DNA of 64,000 nt. It comes from Trinickia soli. Its GTDB lineage: Bacteria > Pseudomonadota > Gammaproteobacteria > Burkholderiales > Burkholderiaceae. Shown here in pieces: positions 49,984 to 59,099 of the stretch (position 1 is its first letter; each line of letters begins with the position of its first letter). Both the position numbers and the translations under genes were made by a program. The notes beneath the pieces are model-generated. The model searched no databases and was not told the origin of the DNA. It was given only the letters and a program-made list of their open reading frames with translations. The stretch is taken from the NCBI RefSeq assembly GCF_002879855.1, contig NZ_PNYB01000011.1, positions 62,001-126,000 on the forward strand. Reading direction: 5' to 3'.

Positions 49984-51549
49984 ATGAAACGACGTCAATT
50001 TCTCGGCTGCCTGTCGGCGGCGGCAAGCAGCTACGTCCTGGTCGCCTGCGGCGGCGGCGGATCGGGCCCCGATCTGAGCGCGAGCGCCGGAACCGGCCCG
50101 ATCGCGAACGCCAGCTCCGCAACGACGTCGACCGCCTCGCCGGACGGCACGACCGTGCCCTCGGCCACCTCTATCGTGGACAACAGCGCAAACGTTTGGA
50201 CACTCTCTGGCGGCTACGTTTATGTGAACGGCGCGAAGATGTCGGGCCCTTACAACGTCGCCATGCTGCTGTGGTACGGCGGCTACATCTATCAGGAAAA
50301 CACGAGCAAGGTGTTCTACAAGTACACCGGCACGACCTGGATCCAATGTCTCGATCCTCGTCTGGGCGGCACCTCGGCAGACGGCACGGCCATTCCCCCG
50401 GCTTCGTACATCATCGACAAGGCCAACAACCAGTGGACGCTGTCGAACGGCTACATCTACAAGAATGGCGTGAAAGACCCGTATTCGTACAACGTGAGCC
50501 TGCTGCTCTGGTACGGCGGCATGATTTACCAGGCAGGGACGGGCGGTCAGTTCTACGTGAAGACCTGGATGAACACGTGGGTGCCTTGCCGTGATCCGCG
50601 CGTCGACCTGGCGGCGACGGCCGGTTCGTTCTACGGCATCAACGGCCACTACGACTACCCGTTCACCGCGACGCAGGTCGTGACCGCGCTGCAAACGCTC
50701 GGCTGCACGACCTATCGAGTTGGTTGCATCAACACGTCCAGGCAGTTAAACCCCGTCATCGCCTTGGCCAAGCAGTTCCAGTCAGCAAATATGACGTTGT
50801 TCACGCTCGTCAACTACGGCCTGCGCGATTCGACGGGCGCGCTTTACACGAGCGAATCGGCCGCTTACAGCGCCACGTACGCGGGCGCCGCCGCGGTCGC
50901 CACGGCGCTCGCTCCCTACGGCGTGACGATGTACGAATGCGGTAACGAACTGACGCGCGATCCGGCCATTATTCTGAACTCGGCAACGGCGGGCACGAAC
51001 AAGGCCGACTTCAACAACGCGAATTGGCCGATCATGCGTGGTGCGATTCGGGGCATGATCGACGGCATCAAGTCGGTGCAGCCGGGCGCGAAGGTGGGCG
51101 TGAACTTCTGCGTGGCCGACGTTGCTGCGTCGGACATGCTCTGGGACGGGCAGCAGCCCGACGGGACCGGCGGTCACCCGACGGTTCGCTGGGACATCAC
51201 GACGTGGCACAACTACTCCCCGTACGGCGACATCTTCAATGTCGGAACGGATGGCGCGGGCCCGGGCTTCAACCTGCCGTCGTACTGCAAGGCGCGCTAC
51301 GGTGTGCCGTTCATGATCACCGAGTGGAACGCGGCGCCCGAGCAAACCGAAACGCAGCGCTCGACCTATGTCACGCAGCAGCTCGGCGAGTTCTACGCGG
51401 CGCGCAAGACGCAAGGGCTGCAGTCCGTGATGTACTACGAACTGACGAGCGGCGATTACACGTACGGCATCGTGCTCGACGACCTTTCGCCGATCCAGCC
51501 GACCTACGGCTCGTTCCAAACGTTCGTGCAGAACAATCCCGACAACTGA
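49984..51549 (+). CDS. Secreted glycoside-hydrolase-like lipoprotein of the EPS locus
   Basis: A 521-residue exported protein. MKRRQFLGCLSAAAS is twin-arginine-like and LVAC (Cys22) is a lipobox, followed by a Gly/Ser/Thr linker. Residues about 60-205 hold two copies of a 75-residue module (SGGYVYVNGAKMSGPYNVAM and SNGYIYKNGVKDPYSYNVSL, each with LLWYGG and CxDPR), possibly carbohydrate-binding. The rest is a clan-A TIM-barrel hydrolase: YECGNELTRD carries the acid/base Glu and PFMITEWNAAPEQ the nucleophile Glu. Likely cleaves the locus's polysaccharide during export, or degrades biofilm. A terminator follows. Confidence 0.82.
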   Translation: MKRRQFLGCLSAAASSYVLVACGGGGSGPDLSASAGTGPIANASSATTSTASPDGTTVPSATSIVDNSANVWTLSGGYVYVNGAKMSGPYNVAMLLWYGGYIYQENTSKVFYKYTGTTWIQCLDPRLGGTSADGTAIPPASYIIDKANNQWTLSNGYIYKNGVKDPYSYNVSLLLWYGGMIYQAGTGGQFYVKTWMNTWVPCRDPRVDLAATAGSFYGINGHYDYPFTATQVVTALQTLGCTTYRVGCINTSRQLNPVIALAKQFQSANMTLFTLVNYGLRDSTGALYTSESAAYSATYAGAAAVATALAPYGVTMYECGNELTRDPAIILNSATAGTNKADFNNANWPIMRGAIRGMIDGIKSVQPGAKVGVNFCVADVAASDMLWDGQQPDGTGGHPTVRWDITTWHNYSPYGDIFNVGTDGAGPGFNLPSYCKARYGVPFMITEWNAAPEQTETQRSTYVTQQLGEFYAARKTQGLQSVMYYELTSGDYTYGIVLDDLSPIQPTYGSFQTFVQNNPDN

Positions 51550-51597
51550 GCGCTGAGTGCAAGTTCGCCCGCTCCATAGCGCGGGCGATTGAAAACG

Positions 51598-51640
51598 AAA
51601 GCTCGAAGCACAGGCGCAATGCGCCGAGGCTTCGAGCTTT
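51598..51640. terminator. Bidirectional terminator between the hydrolase and wzy-like genes
   Basis: A 12-bp perfect stem (51598-51609 with 51629-51640, core AAAGCTCGAAGC), enclosing a smaller GGCGC/GCGCC stem. It ends the plus-strand hydrolase and, read the other way, the convergent polymerase gene. Confidence 0.85.
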
Positions 51641-51655
51641 TGCGTTGATGCGGCG

Positions 51656-52981
51656 TCAGCGCCCGGTATTGGGCGACGGGGAGGGCGACGGGGAGACACC
51701 CGCCACGCGCGGCCCGCGCATACGGGTTGGCCTGCGCGCGGGCATGGTCGGCGCGGCCGGCACGGGTGGTCGCATGAAAGCGGGAAGCGTTTCGCGAACG
51801 CGCGAGGCGAGCAGCAGAGAAATGACGAGCGCGATCGGCAGCATGTTCGACGGCGTGGTCAAGCGATGCTCGGTGGCCGACATCGCGAGCAGGCAGACAG
51901 AGCCCAGTTCGACGAAACGATAGGCGACGAAATTGCGGCCGCTCTCGCGCACGGACATCCATGCGCCTTTCTGACACCACCCGACGAGGCGCCAGTAAAA
52001 CGTGATCATCAACACGAGACCGACGACGCCCAACTCCGCGAGGATGTTCAGATACGAGTTGTGCGCATGGGAATCGGTGTGGTTCGCCGTAATGCCGACG
52101 GCCTGGCCGAACAGCCCGAAATAATGGACGACGTAGGCGATCGTATCGTCGAACGAGCCGAAGCCCATGCCGAAGATCGGGCTTTGCCGGAAGTAGGACA
52201 GGGCGCGCGGCCACAGCCACTCGTAGCGGATGTCGAGGTTCGCCACCTTTTCGTCGGGGTTGTCGATGCTGAACTGATAGCCCATGTAATCGACGGAGCC
52301 GCGCGTGTGATAGGCCGCCATCGCCAGCGACGCGACAACGAGGCCGGCCATGAGCGTAGCGAGCATCCAGCGCTTGCGACCGAAAATGACGTAGGGCAGC
52401 ACGACGAGAATGCCGAGCATCGACCCGCGGCTGTACGTCGAAAACAACATCAGCGCGTTGGCGCCCATCAGCGCCAGCAGGCCGCGGCTCTTCTTCATCG
52501 AATAGCAGGCGATGCCCAGGCATAGCAAGATGGCCAGGAACCCGCCCGCTGCGTTACGCGCGATGAAGTAACTGCCGAACGTAGCCGAAGGGTGGCGAAA
52601 AATCGTCAGCAAGCCGTTCTGTGCGACGTACCAAAGGTAGTACGGAATGTTGATCAATACGGCGAATAGATAAAAGCGCCGCAGGACTTTGTTCAGATCC
52701 CACCGATGCATGTAAACGCATCCGGCGAGAATCGGCGCGTAGGAAACGAAGAAGTTGCCATCGTGCCGATAGAAATCGAACTCGAGGAATGACTCGGGGT
52801 TGTAGTAGAGCGTCGAAAGCAGGGCGAACGCGGCGAACGTCACCAACGGGGCGATGAACGCGGGATAGCGGCGTCCGAAGAACCGCCACCCGTACAGCAC
52901 CATCGGCGCGAAGCCGATCGCGCTGACCGGAACGAAGTTCGTGACGCTGAAGATCAGCGCGATCAAGGAGACGTAGGCCAC
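51656..52981 (-). CDS. Wzy-like polysaccharide polymerase / O-antigen ligase family membrane protein
   Basis: A 441-residue integral membrane protein with about eleven helices, and the periplasmic loop SHAHNSYLNILAELGVVGL that is the signature of the Wzy_C/O-antigen ligase family. It joins or ligates lipid-linked repeat units in the periplasm. It starts with GTG at 52981 (GTG GCC TAC), 17 bp after the wza stop, so the two are co-translated from one operon. The C-terminal 40 residues are Pro/Arg/Ser-rich and cytoplasmic. Confidence 0.85.
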   Translation of the reverse strand: MAYVSLIALIFSVTNFVPVSAIGFAPMVLYGWRFFGRRYPAFIAPLVTFAAFALLSTLYYNPESFLEFDFYRHDGNFFVSYAPILAGCVYMHRWDLNKVLRRFYLFAVLINIPYYLWYVAQNGLLTIFRHPSATFGSYFIARNAAGGFLAILLCLGIACYSMKKSRGLLALMGANALMLFSTYSRGSMLGILVVLPYVIFGRKRWMLATLMAGLVVASLAMAAYHTRGSVDYMGYQFSIDNPDEKVANLDIRYEWLWPRALSYFRQSPIFGMGFGSFDDTIAYVVHYFGLFGQAVGITANHTDSHAHNSYLNILAELGVVGLVLMITFYWRLVGWCQKGAWMSVRESGRNFVAYRFVELGSVCLLAMSATEHRLTTPSNMLPIALVISLLLASRVRETLPAFMRPPVPAAPTMPARRPTRMRGPRVAGVSPSPSPSPNTGR

Positions 52982-52998
52982 GCTCGCTTACCCTCGAC

Positions 52999-54183
52999 TT
53001 ATTTGGTCACGATCGCCGCCGTCAGGCCGGCGTTGAGCGCAGGCAACAGCAGGCTCAGCACGCGGTTGAAGCGTACCAGCGGGCCGTTGTCGACGTAGAC
53101 GACATCCTTAGGCTGCAGATCGAATTGATTGGCGAGCAGCATCGACACGGGCGAGCGCGAATCCAGGTGGTACACCTGCGGCGTGCCGTTTTCTTCGCGG
53201 ATCACATAGAGCTGCCGCGGGTCGGCCGTGCCTTGATTCAGGAAGCCCGCCTGGCTCAGTGCGTCGGCCAGCGTGAGTTTCCCGTCGGCCGTCGGCGTAG
53301 CCGCGATCGGCTTGGCCACTTCGCCCATCACGTAGGCCGTGCTGTTGTCACGCGTATTGACACGCAGCATGTCGCCCGGCTGCAGCATGATGTCCTGCGG
53401 ATTCTTGCCGCTCGCGATCATCTGCGTCAGGTTGATCGGATATGACTTGCCATTGCGTGTGAGCGTCAAATGCGCGCGATCGGCGTTCGCCGTGAATCCG
53501 CCCGCACGATTGACGGCCTCCGTCAATGTCATCGGAATGTCGTTGATCGCCTCGCCGCCCGGTGCGCGCACTTCGCCGTCGACATAGACTTGCGCGGACC
53601 GGTACGACGCCACGCGCACGGTCACCTGCGGCTCGCGGAATTGCTTCGAGAGATCGGCGCGCACGTCACGCCGGACCTGCTCGACCGTCTTGCCGGCTGC
53701 ATGGATCGGATGCGACAGGTAAGGGAAGTCGAGGTTGCCCTGATCGTCGACGACGAAACCCTGGCTCGGATCGCCCGGCTTCGACGTTTGCGCTTGCTGG
53801 CCGAGCGCCGCCGCGAGCTCCGGGTGGTCCCATACCGTGATCTGCAGCACGTCACCCGGGCCCAGTTTGTACGGGCCGGGCTTGGCGAACAGGTCCAACT
53901 GATCGGCGACCTCCGTCTGGCTCGCACCGCTCTGCAATTGCTTGATCAGGTTCAGATCGATCGGCTGGATCGGAATCTGCTCCGCCGATTGCACGGCGCC
54001 GTCAGGCGTCGACGAAACAGGCAGGGAAGGGGGCGTCTCCATGTGCTGACCGGGAACGATCGAGCATGCGGCGAGCAGCGTCGACAGCGCAGTGAAGGCC
54101 GTTGCGCAGGTCCTGGCGGCAATGCCGCGCGTCGCACCACCATGACTTCCGTTCGGGTCGAGCAATCCTGATGTGTTTTTCAT
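52999..54183 (-). CDS. wza: Outer-membrane polysaccharide export lipoprotein (Wza/BceE-like)
   Basis: A 394-residue export protein. The lipobox LLAAC has Cys40 as the likely modified residue. The Poly_export domain (YKLGPGDVLQITVWDHPELA) and the SLBB beta-grasp repeats (VYVDGEVRAPG; AYVMGEVAKP) build the periplasmic tube; the last segment (FNRVLSLLLPALNAGLTAAIV) is the amphipathic C-terminal helix that pierces the outer membrane. The start at 54183 follows GGAGTG. It lies 31 bp from the glycosyltransferase upstream and partners with the Wzc kinase at 59100. Confidence 0.92.
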   Translation of the reverse strand: MKNTSGLLDPNGSHGGATRGIAARTCATAFTALSTLLAACSIVPGQHMETPPSLPVSSTPDGAVQSAEQIPIQPIDLNLIKQLQSGASQTEVADQLDLFAKPGPYKLGPGDVLQITVWDHPELAAALGQQAQTSKPGDPSQGFVVDDQGNLDFPYLSHPIHAAGKTVEQVRRDVRADLSKQFREPQVTVRVASYRSAQVYVDGEVRAPGGEAINDIPMTLTEAVNRAGGFTANADRAHLTLTRNGKSYPINLTQMIASGKNPQDIMLQPGDMLRVNTRDNSTAYVMGEVAKPIAATPTADGKLTLADALSQAGFLNQGTADPRQLYVIREENGTPQVYHLDSRSPVSMLLANQFDLQPKDVVYVDNGPLVRFNRVLSLLLPALNAGLTAAIVTK

Positions 54184-54214
54184 TGTCGCACTCCATGCTT
54201 CAGTAGGCTTCTCT

Positions 54215-55591
54215 TCAATACGCATTGGTATGGCGTAGGCCCTTGAAGATCGTCGCGAGGATGATCCGCATATCGAGCCGGAACGACCAGTTGCGCAGGT
54301 AATAAAGATCGTGGGCGACGCGCTGCTCCATTTTTTCCACCCGCTCCGTTTCGCCGCGGAAGCCGTTGACTTGCGCCCAGCCCGTGATGCCCGGTTTGAT
54401 ACGGTAGCGGTGGATATAGCCCTGAACGATCGGTTGATAAAGATTGTCGTGCTCGATGGCGTGGGGACGCGGCCCGACGACCGACATCTCGCCGCGCAGC
54501 ACGTTGATGAACTGCGGCAACTCATCGAGGCTCGTGCGCCGCAGGAACGCACCGACGCGCGTCACGCGCGGATCGCCCCGCTTGGCCTGCTCGAGCACGC
54601 CGGCCTTCTGCTGATGCACGCGCATCGAGCGGAATTTGTAGATTTCGAAGACGCGGCCGTCCACGCCCTTACGGCGCTGTTTGAAGAACACGGGCCCCTG
54701 CGAGGTCAGCTTCACCGCGATCGCGATGACGAGCATCACGGGCGCGAGTGCGATCAGCGCGGCGGCCGCGAACAGGCGGTCGAACAGTTCCTTCTTGATC
54801 AATGCGCTCGGCGGAACCGGCGATGCGATCAGATTGATCGTCGGCAGTCCTAACAGATTCGTCACGCTTCCCTCGAACAGCGACAGCGTGCGTACGTCGG
54901 GCAAGAAGCGGATGTTGATGAGGTCGTTGCGGAATTCGTTGACGACCTCGAGGATCGCCGATTCCTCGGCCAACGGAAGGGCGAGCCACAGTTCGTCGAG
55001 CTCATGCTCGCGCACGAACGAGGCAAACGCCGCATGATCCTCGAAGACGGGTATTTCGGGGTGTGCGATGGGAGTGCCGCCAGACTTCACGTTATAGATG
55101 GCGGCCGCGCGGAAACCCGATGTCGTCGCGATTTCGATTTTGCGGATCAGGTCGTCGCAGTGCGCACCGCAGCCCACGATGGCCACCTGATGCAGGTTCA
55201 TGCCGGCCGTGCGCATGCGCGCGAGCACGGCATGCATCCAGAGCCGGCCGGCGATCATCGCGGCGCCCGTGATCAGCGTCCAATAGCCGAACCAGAGCCG
55301 CGACACGAGGTTGACCATGTGCAGCGAAAACATCAACGCCATTGCGCCGACCTGAACGAGCGCCCAAGCCAGTGCGACCTGCCGCACGAGTGCGCGCTTC
55401 GAACGGCCGCGCCACGATTCGTAGACGCCGAAAGAGGGGAACACGAGTAGCGACAACGTCGCCGAAAAGGCGACGAACGCCCAGTACAGTCGGCCGACGT
55501 CCTCGAATCGCAATTGCGATGCGATCAGGGCGCCCAGGGCGATCATGCCGACATCGAATACACGCGCCCAAAGATCCTGCAGTCCTCGCAT
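54215..55591 (-). CDS. Undecaprenyl-phosphate glucose phosphotransferase (WcaJ/BceB-like)
   Basis: A 458-residue membrane enzyme that starts each polysaccharide repeat by transferring sugar-1-phosphate to undecaprenyl phosphate. Four or five helices come first, then a CoA-binding-like domain ([20 protein letters not shown]), and the catalytic Bac_transf domain: [69 protein letters not shown]. The start at 55591 has GGGAG upstream; 23 further in-frame residues are possible but lack a ribosome site. Sugar identity (glucose) is the family default. Confidence 0.92.
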   Translation of the reverse strand: MRGLQDLWARVFDVGMIALGALIASQLRFEDVGRLYWAFVAFSATLSLLVFPSFGVYESWRGRSKRALVRQVALAWALVQVGAMALMFSLHMVNLVSRLWFGYWTLITGAAMIAGRLWMHAVLARMRTAGMNLHQVAIVGCGAHCDDLIRKIEIATTSGFRAAAIYNVKSGGTPIAHPEIPVFEDHAAFASFVREHELDELWLALPLAEESAILEVVNEFRNDLINIRFLPDVRTLSLFEGSVTNLLGLPTINLIASPVPPSALIKKELFDRLFAAAALIALAPVMLVIAIAVKLTSQGPVFFKQRRKGVDGRVFEIYKFRSMRVHQQKAGVLEQAKRGDPRVTRVGAFLRRTSLDELPQFINVLRGEMSVVGPRPHAIEHDNLYQPIVQGYIHRYRIKPGITGWAQVNGFRGETERVEKMEQRVAHDLYYLRNWSFRLDMRIILATIFKGLRHTNAY

Positions 55592-55710
55592 TTCTTCACT
55601 CCCAATCGTTGCCCTTTCGTCGGCGCGTCGCTTGGCGCGATGCGTATGCGACGAGTTCATCCACGACGCGATAGGTATGAAAGCTCCATACGTGTCCTCC
55701 CGAGCCTTGA

Positions 55711-55754
55711 CGTATCCGCGGGATACGCCGGTGCGCCGGCTGCTACGCCGGCGC
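55711..55754. repeat. Two adjacent inverted repeats between the regulator and glycosyltransferase
   Basis: CGTATCC(GCG)GGATACG at 55711-55727 and GCGCCGGC(TGCTAC)GCCGGCGC at 55733-55754. The second touches the regulator's stop codon. No T run, so more likely an mRNA structure or binding site than an intrinsic terminator. Confidence 0.7.
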
Positions 55755-56773
55755 TACTGGCTCAACGCGTGTTTGCGATAGATGGTGGGCGACACGCCGT
55801 ACCGTTTGCGGAATAGCCGCCCCAAGCGATCGCCGTTGCCCATGCCGCAGCGGCGGGCGATCTTGTCGACAGGGAGTTTCGTGCCGACGAGCATCGCGCA
55901 GATCGCTTCGAAGCGCAGTTGCATGAGGTATTCGAGCGGCGTGACACCGAACTCGCTCTTGAAGCGCCGCAGATAGTTGCGCACGCTCATGGCCGCGACG
56001 GCCGCTGCATCGGATACGGAGATATCGCCGCCGAAGTTTTCGCGCATCCAACGCGTCGACTCATGAATCTTGTCGACGGTCGTATTCAGGCTGGGCGTGT
56101 CGTTGCGCGCTTTGACGACTTCACCGACCGAGGGCGGCAGGCTGCTCGCAATGCGCAGCGACATATCCTCGCCGTGATCGGAGGCGATCTGCGTCAACGC
56201 CATTTGGGCGGCTTTTTGATTGAGCGCCCAGGCCGGCATCGAACCCGAGCCGATCCAAAAGACGGGCACGCTCGGCCGCGTGTGCTGACCGATGCCGACC
56301 CCGAACGCGGACGGATGGCGGCTCGCCGAGGCATGTCCGGCCGTCGCCGAACCCGAGAGCCAGCGCGCGAGCTGAACGTCGAAGCCCGATGTCACACGCA
56401 CGTCGTTACTGGCGACGTATAACGCATGGAAATCGCCGACCGAGTAGGCGTCGAGTCGCTGCGTCATCACGGCGATCGACGACGAGCTCGTGACCGGCCC
56501 CCCGAGCTTGGAGAGCAGCGACACCCTGTAAGGGGGCTGACCGCTCGAAAAGCGCATGAGTCCATTGGCTAATTGAAAGACTTCGCTGATCACGCCTGTC
56601 GTGAACAGGCAGTGACCGTCGAAGATGAGGATCCCGATATGGCGCGCATCGGCCAGGGAGGTCATCTCCCTGGGTACGAGGTGCGGTGAAGTAAAGACAG
56701 TGGCGCGATCCACGAAGCATTCCTCCGCATGGTGAACACATTGAGTGTTGCGGTGCATCATCGTAATCATCAT
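55754..56773 (-). CDS. GlxA-type AraC-family transcriptional regulator
   Basis: A 339-residue regulator with an N-terminal DJ-1/PfpI-like domain (ARHIGILIFDGHCLFTTGVI, PYRVSLLSKLGGPVTS) and a C-terminal AraC double helix-turn-helix (VSDAAAVAAMSVRNYLRRFK, SEFGVTPLEYLMQLR, CGMGNGDRLGRLFRKRYGVS). The catalytic Cys of true peptidases is not apparent. The exact start is uncertain: ATG codons at 56773 and 56761 lack clear ribosome sites, and MTSLADARH (56665) is a later option. It sits between the two arms of the exopolysaccharide locus and probably controls it. Confidence 0.85.
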   Translation of the reverse strand: MMITMMHRNTQCVHHAEECFVDRATVFTSPHLVPREMTSLADARHIGILIFDGHCLFTTGVISEVFQLANGLMRFSSGQPPYRVSLLSKLGGPVTSSSSIAVMTQRLDAYSVGDFHALYVASNDVRVTSGFDVQLARWLSGSATAGHASASRHPSAFGVGIGQHTRPSVPVFWIGSGSMPAWALNQKAAQMALTQIASDHGEDMSLRIASSLPPSVGEVVKARNDTPSLNTTVDKIHESTRWMRENFGGDISVSDAAAVAAMSVRNYLRRFKSEFGVTPLEYLMQLRFEAICAMLVGTKLPVDKIARRCGMGNGDRLGRLFRKRYGVSPTIYRKHALSQ

Positions 56774-57251
56774 GATGCCATGTCGATTTTCGTAGAAAAA
56801 GGTGGCAAAAATCGACGTGTATTTGGCGCGAGAGGTCGTGTCTGCGAAAGATATCGCCCGTAGTATTTTTTATATTTTTGTTATAAAAAATTACAAATGC
56901 GGATTTTTTTTATGCGCCCCTCGGATGCCCCTTGAGTACATTGGGGACAGGGCTGTATCCGTTCTGGCAGGGCGCTCGGTAAAAAATATTATCTTTAATC
57001 ATAAATATTGCCGTTCCGCGTAATTGCGCCGGTCTGCCATTTACCGATCTTAAGCGCTCGGTCATTCGCAATGTTTCTCGTGCCTCAGCCAAATGCGCCA
57101 ACACATCGGGCTTTTGCGACCTTCGGGATTTCGCATGGAGTTGTCTCGCTATGCTTCACAGCAACATGAGCCGAAGCGGTCGGTGGCACATTCGTTGGCG
57201 TGTCCGTTTTCCGTTTCTTCATGCTTTCGGACCCATTAGGAGAACAAGCAG
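56774..57251. other. AT-rich divergent promoter region of the exopolysaccharide locus
   Basis: 478 bp between the regulator and manC. Two strongly AT-rich patches (around 56862-56910 and 56980-57010) contrast with the surrounding GC and are good promoter or silencer (H-NS-like) candidates. No gene, riboswitch or terminator is recognisable. Confidence 0.5.
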
Positions 57252-58796
57252 ATGAGTACTCCTGTTGAATTGAGGGAGCGACCCCGCAGGGCCGGTTCGG
57301 CGACGCAACTGCGCACGCCACAGACGCTGGCCACGCCGTCGACGCTGCGCACGCGAGCCGTGGTGCTTGCAGGCGGTTCAGGTACCCGGCTATGGCCACT
57401 CTCGCGCAAGCATTTCCCGAAACAACTGGTCGATGTCCTCGGGGCGGGATCGTTGTTGCAGATGACGGTGAGGCGGCTCCAACGCCTTGCAGACGTCGAG
57501 CTGCAGATCGACGAATCGCCGATCATCGTCTGCGGCTCCGAGCACCGCGCGATCAGCGCGCAGCAGATGGAGCAACTCGGTATCGGGGCGCGCTTCATCA
57601 TCGAGCCGAGCGGACGCAATACGGCGCCTGCACTTTCTCTCGCAGCCATGCATGCGTTGGAGGACGGCGGTGACGCCGTGCTCGTCGTCATGCCGGCCGA
57701 TCATATGATCGGCGATGTGGCCGCGTTTCAGCGCGCCGTAGCAGTGGCCACGCGTCATGCAGAGCGCGGTGCGATCGTGACGCTCGGAATCCGGCCGACG
57801 CGCGCTGAAACCGGCTACGGCTACATCGAGCCGGGCGACGAAATCGGCGAAGGCGCAGATAAAGCGCGCAAGATCACACGCTTCGTCGAAAAGCCGCCGC
57901 TGGAGGTCGCACGCTCCTACCTTGCCTCCGGCAAATACTTCTGGAACAGCGGCATCTTCGTCCTGCGCGCGAGCGTCTGGCTCTCGACCTTGCAGCAGAT
58001 GCAACCCGAAACCTTTTCGGCTTGCACGGCGGCCTACGAATCCGGTCAGGACAGCGCGACCGGCTTCACGCCGAATGAGCAGTTGTTCGCCAACGTGCCT
58101 TCCGATTCGATCGACTACGCCGTGATGGAGAATCTGGCGCGCGGCGGCGACGTCGAAGGCGTCGTCGTGCCGCTCGATGCGACATGGTCGGATCTGGGGT
58201 CGTGGGACTCGGTGTGGGACGCGCTCGGCAAAGATGCTGCCGGTAATGTCGCTTCGGGCCGTGTGCTGATGGAGGACGCGAACTCGTGCTACGTGCGCGC
58301 CGAAAGCCGTCTCGTCACATGCGTCGGCGTATCGGACCTCGTTGTAGTCGAGACGGCCGATGCCGTGCTCGTCGTCGATCGTTCGCGCGTGCAGGACGTC
58401 AAGCGCATCGTCGGGCGCATCGCCGATCAGCAGGGCCCTGAAGTGGACGCGCATCGCAAGGTGCAGCGGCCTTGGGGCTGCTATGACTCCATCGACAAGG
58501 GCGAGCGGTTCCAGGTGAAGCATATCGTCGTCGACGCTGGTGCGCAGCTCTCCCTGCAGCTTCATCATCATCGCGCCGAGCATTGGATCGTCGTACGCGG
58601 CACAGCGCTCGTCACGCGCGGCGAGGAGCAGTTCCTGCTCGGAGAAAACCAATCGACGTACATTCCGCTCGGCGTGAAGCACCGGCTCGAAAACCCGGGA
58701 AAGGTGCCGCTCGAATTGATCGAAGTTCAATCGGGCGCCTATCTGGGGGAGGACGATATCGTCCGTTTCGAGGATGTGTACGGACGCGCGAATTGA
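57252..58796 (+). CDS. manC: Mannose-1-phosphate guanylyltransferase / mannose-6-phosphate isomerase (BceA/ManC)
   Basis: A 514-residue bifunctional enzyme making GDP-mannose for the polysaccharide. The nucleotidyltransferase half begins with VVLAGGSGTRLWPLSRKHFP (residues about 37-56, KQL follows) and includes FVEKPPLEVARSYL and WNSGIFVLRASVW. The C-terminal cupin (LSLQLHHHRAEHWIVVRGTA) is the isomerase, with its metal-binding His residues. About 35 extra residues precede the fold. ATG at 57252 with GGAG upstream. It is the first gene of the rightward transcript with wzc. Confidence 0.93.
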   Translation: MSTPVELRERPRRAGSATQLRTPQTLATPSTLRTRAVVLAGGSGTRLWPLSRKHFPKQLVDVLGAGSLLQMTVRRLQRLADVELQIDESPIIVCGSEHRAISAQQMEQLGIGARFIIEPSGRNTAPALSLAAMHALEDGGDAVLVVMPADHMIGDVAAFQRAVAVATRHAERGAIVTLGIRPTRAETGYGYIEPGDEIGEGADKARKITRFVEKPPLEVARSYLASGKYFWNSGIFVLRASVWLSTLQQMQPETFSACTAAYESGQDSATGFTPNEQLFANVPSDSIDYAVMENLARGGDVEGVVVPLDATWSDLGSWDSVWDALGKDAAGNVASGRVLMEDANSCYVRAESRLVTCVGVSDLVVVETADAVLVVDRSRVQDVKRIVGRIADQQGPEVDAHRKVQRPWGCYDSIDKGERFQVKHIVVDAGAQLSLQLHHHRAEHWIVVRGTALVTRGEEQFLLGENQSTYIPLGVKHRLENPGKVPLELIEVQSGAYLGEDDIVRFEDVYGRAN

Positions 58797-58801
58797 GCCA
58801 T

Positions 58802-58833
58802 GCGGCCGCGAGCGGAAGCTCGCTGGCGGCCGC
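58802..58833 (+). repeat. GC-rich hairpin after manC
   Basis: GCGGCCG (58802-58808) with CGGCCGC (58827-58833) and CGAGC with GCTCG form an interrupted 12-bp stem with a GGAA loop, just past the manC stop. It lacks a T run. It may attenuate transcription into the kinase gene or protect the manC mRNA. Confidence 0.65.
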
Positions 58834-58882
58834 TGCGCATTTGCCCGCCGAGCAGCATGGCAACCGGATTTGAACTCGATCC

Positions 58883-59053
58883 ATGAACGTTTATGACGCT
58901 GCGCTGGAGCATGTCCGCAATTCGATCGGGACCGCGGAGGTGCTGGGATTGAAGTCCTGCGCGATCCTGGTGTCCGATCTGAAGCTCCTGCTCGAGATGC
59001 TGGAGGACGCGCTGCGCGAGCAGCAAACAGGCCCGCAACCGAAAGCGCGATAA
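58883..59053 (+). CDS. Small helical protein (56 aa) between manC and wzc
   Basis: A 56-residue frame, MNVYDAALEHVRNSIGTAEV, GLKSCAILVSDLKLLLEMLE, DALREQQ and a basic end. It is predicted to be two helices with a Leu-rich amphipathic face, so it may form a dimer or bind a partner. It fits snugly between the manC and wzc genes. The ribosome site is weak. Function unknown; a small regulator of the adjacent kinase is a guess. Confidence 0.5.
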   Translation: MNVYDAALEHVRNSIGTAEVLGLKSCAILVSDLKLLLEMLEDALREQQTGPQPKAR

Positions 59054-59099
59054 GAGCGGACGTGATTCACACAACGCTATATTTTCGAGGACGACGCCA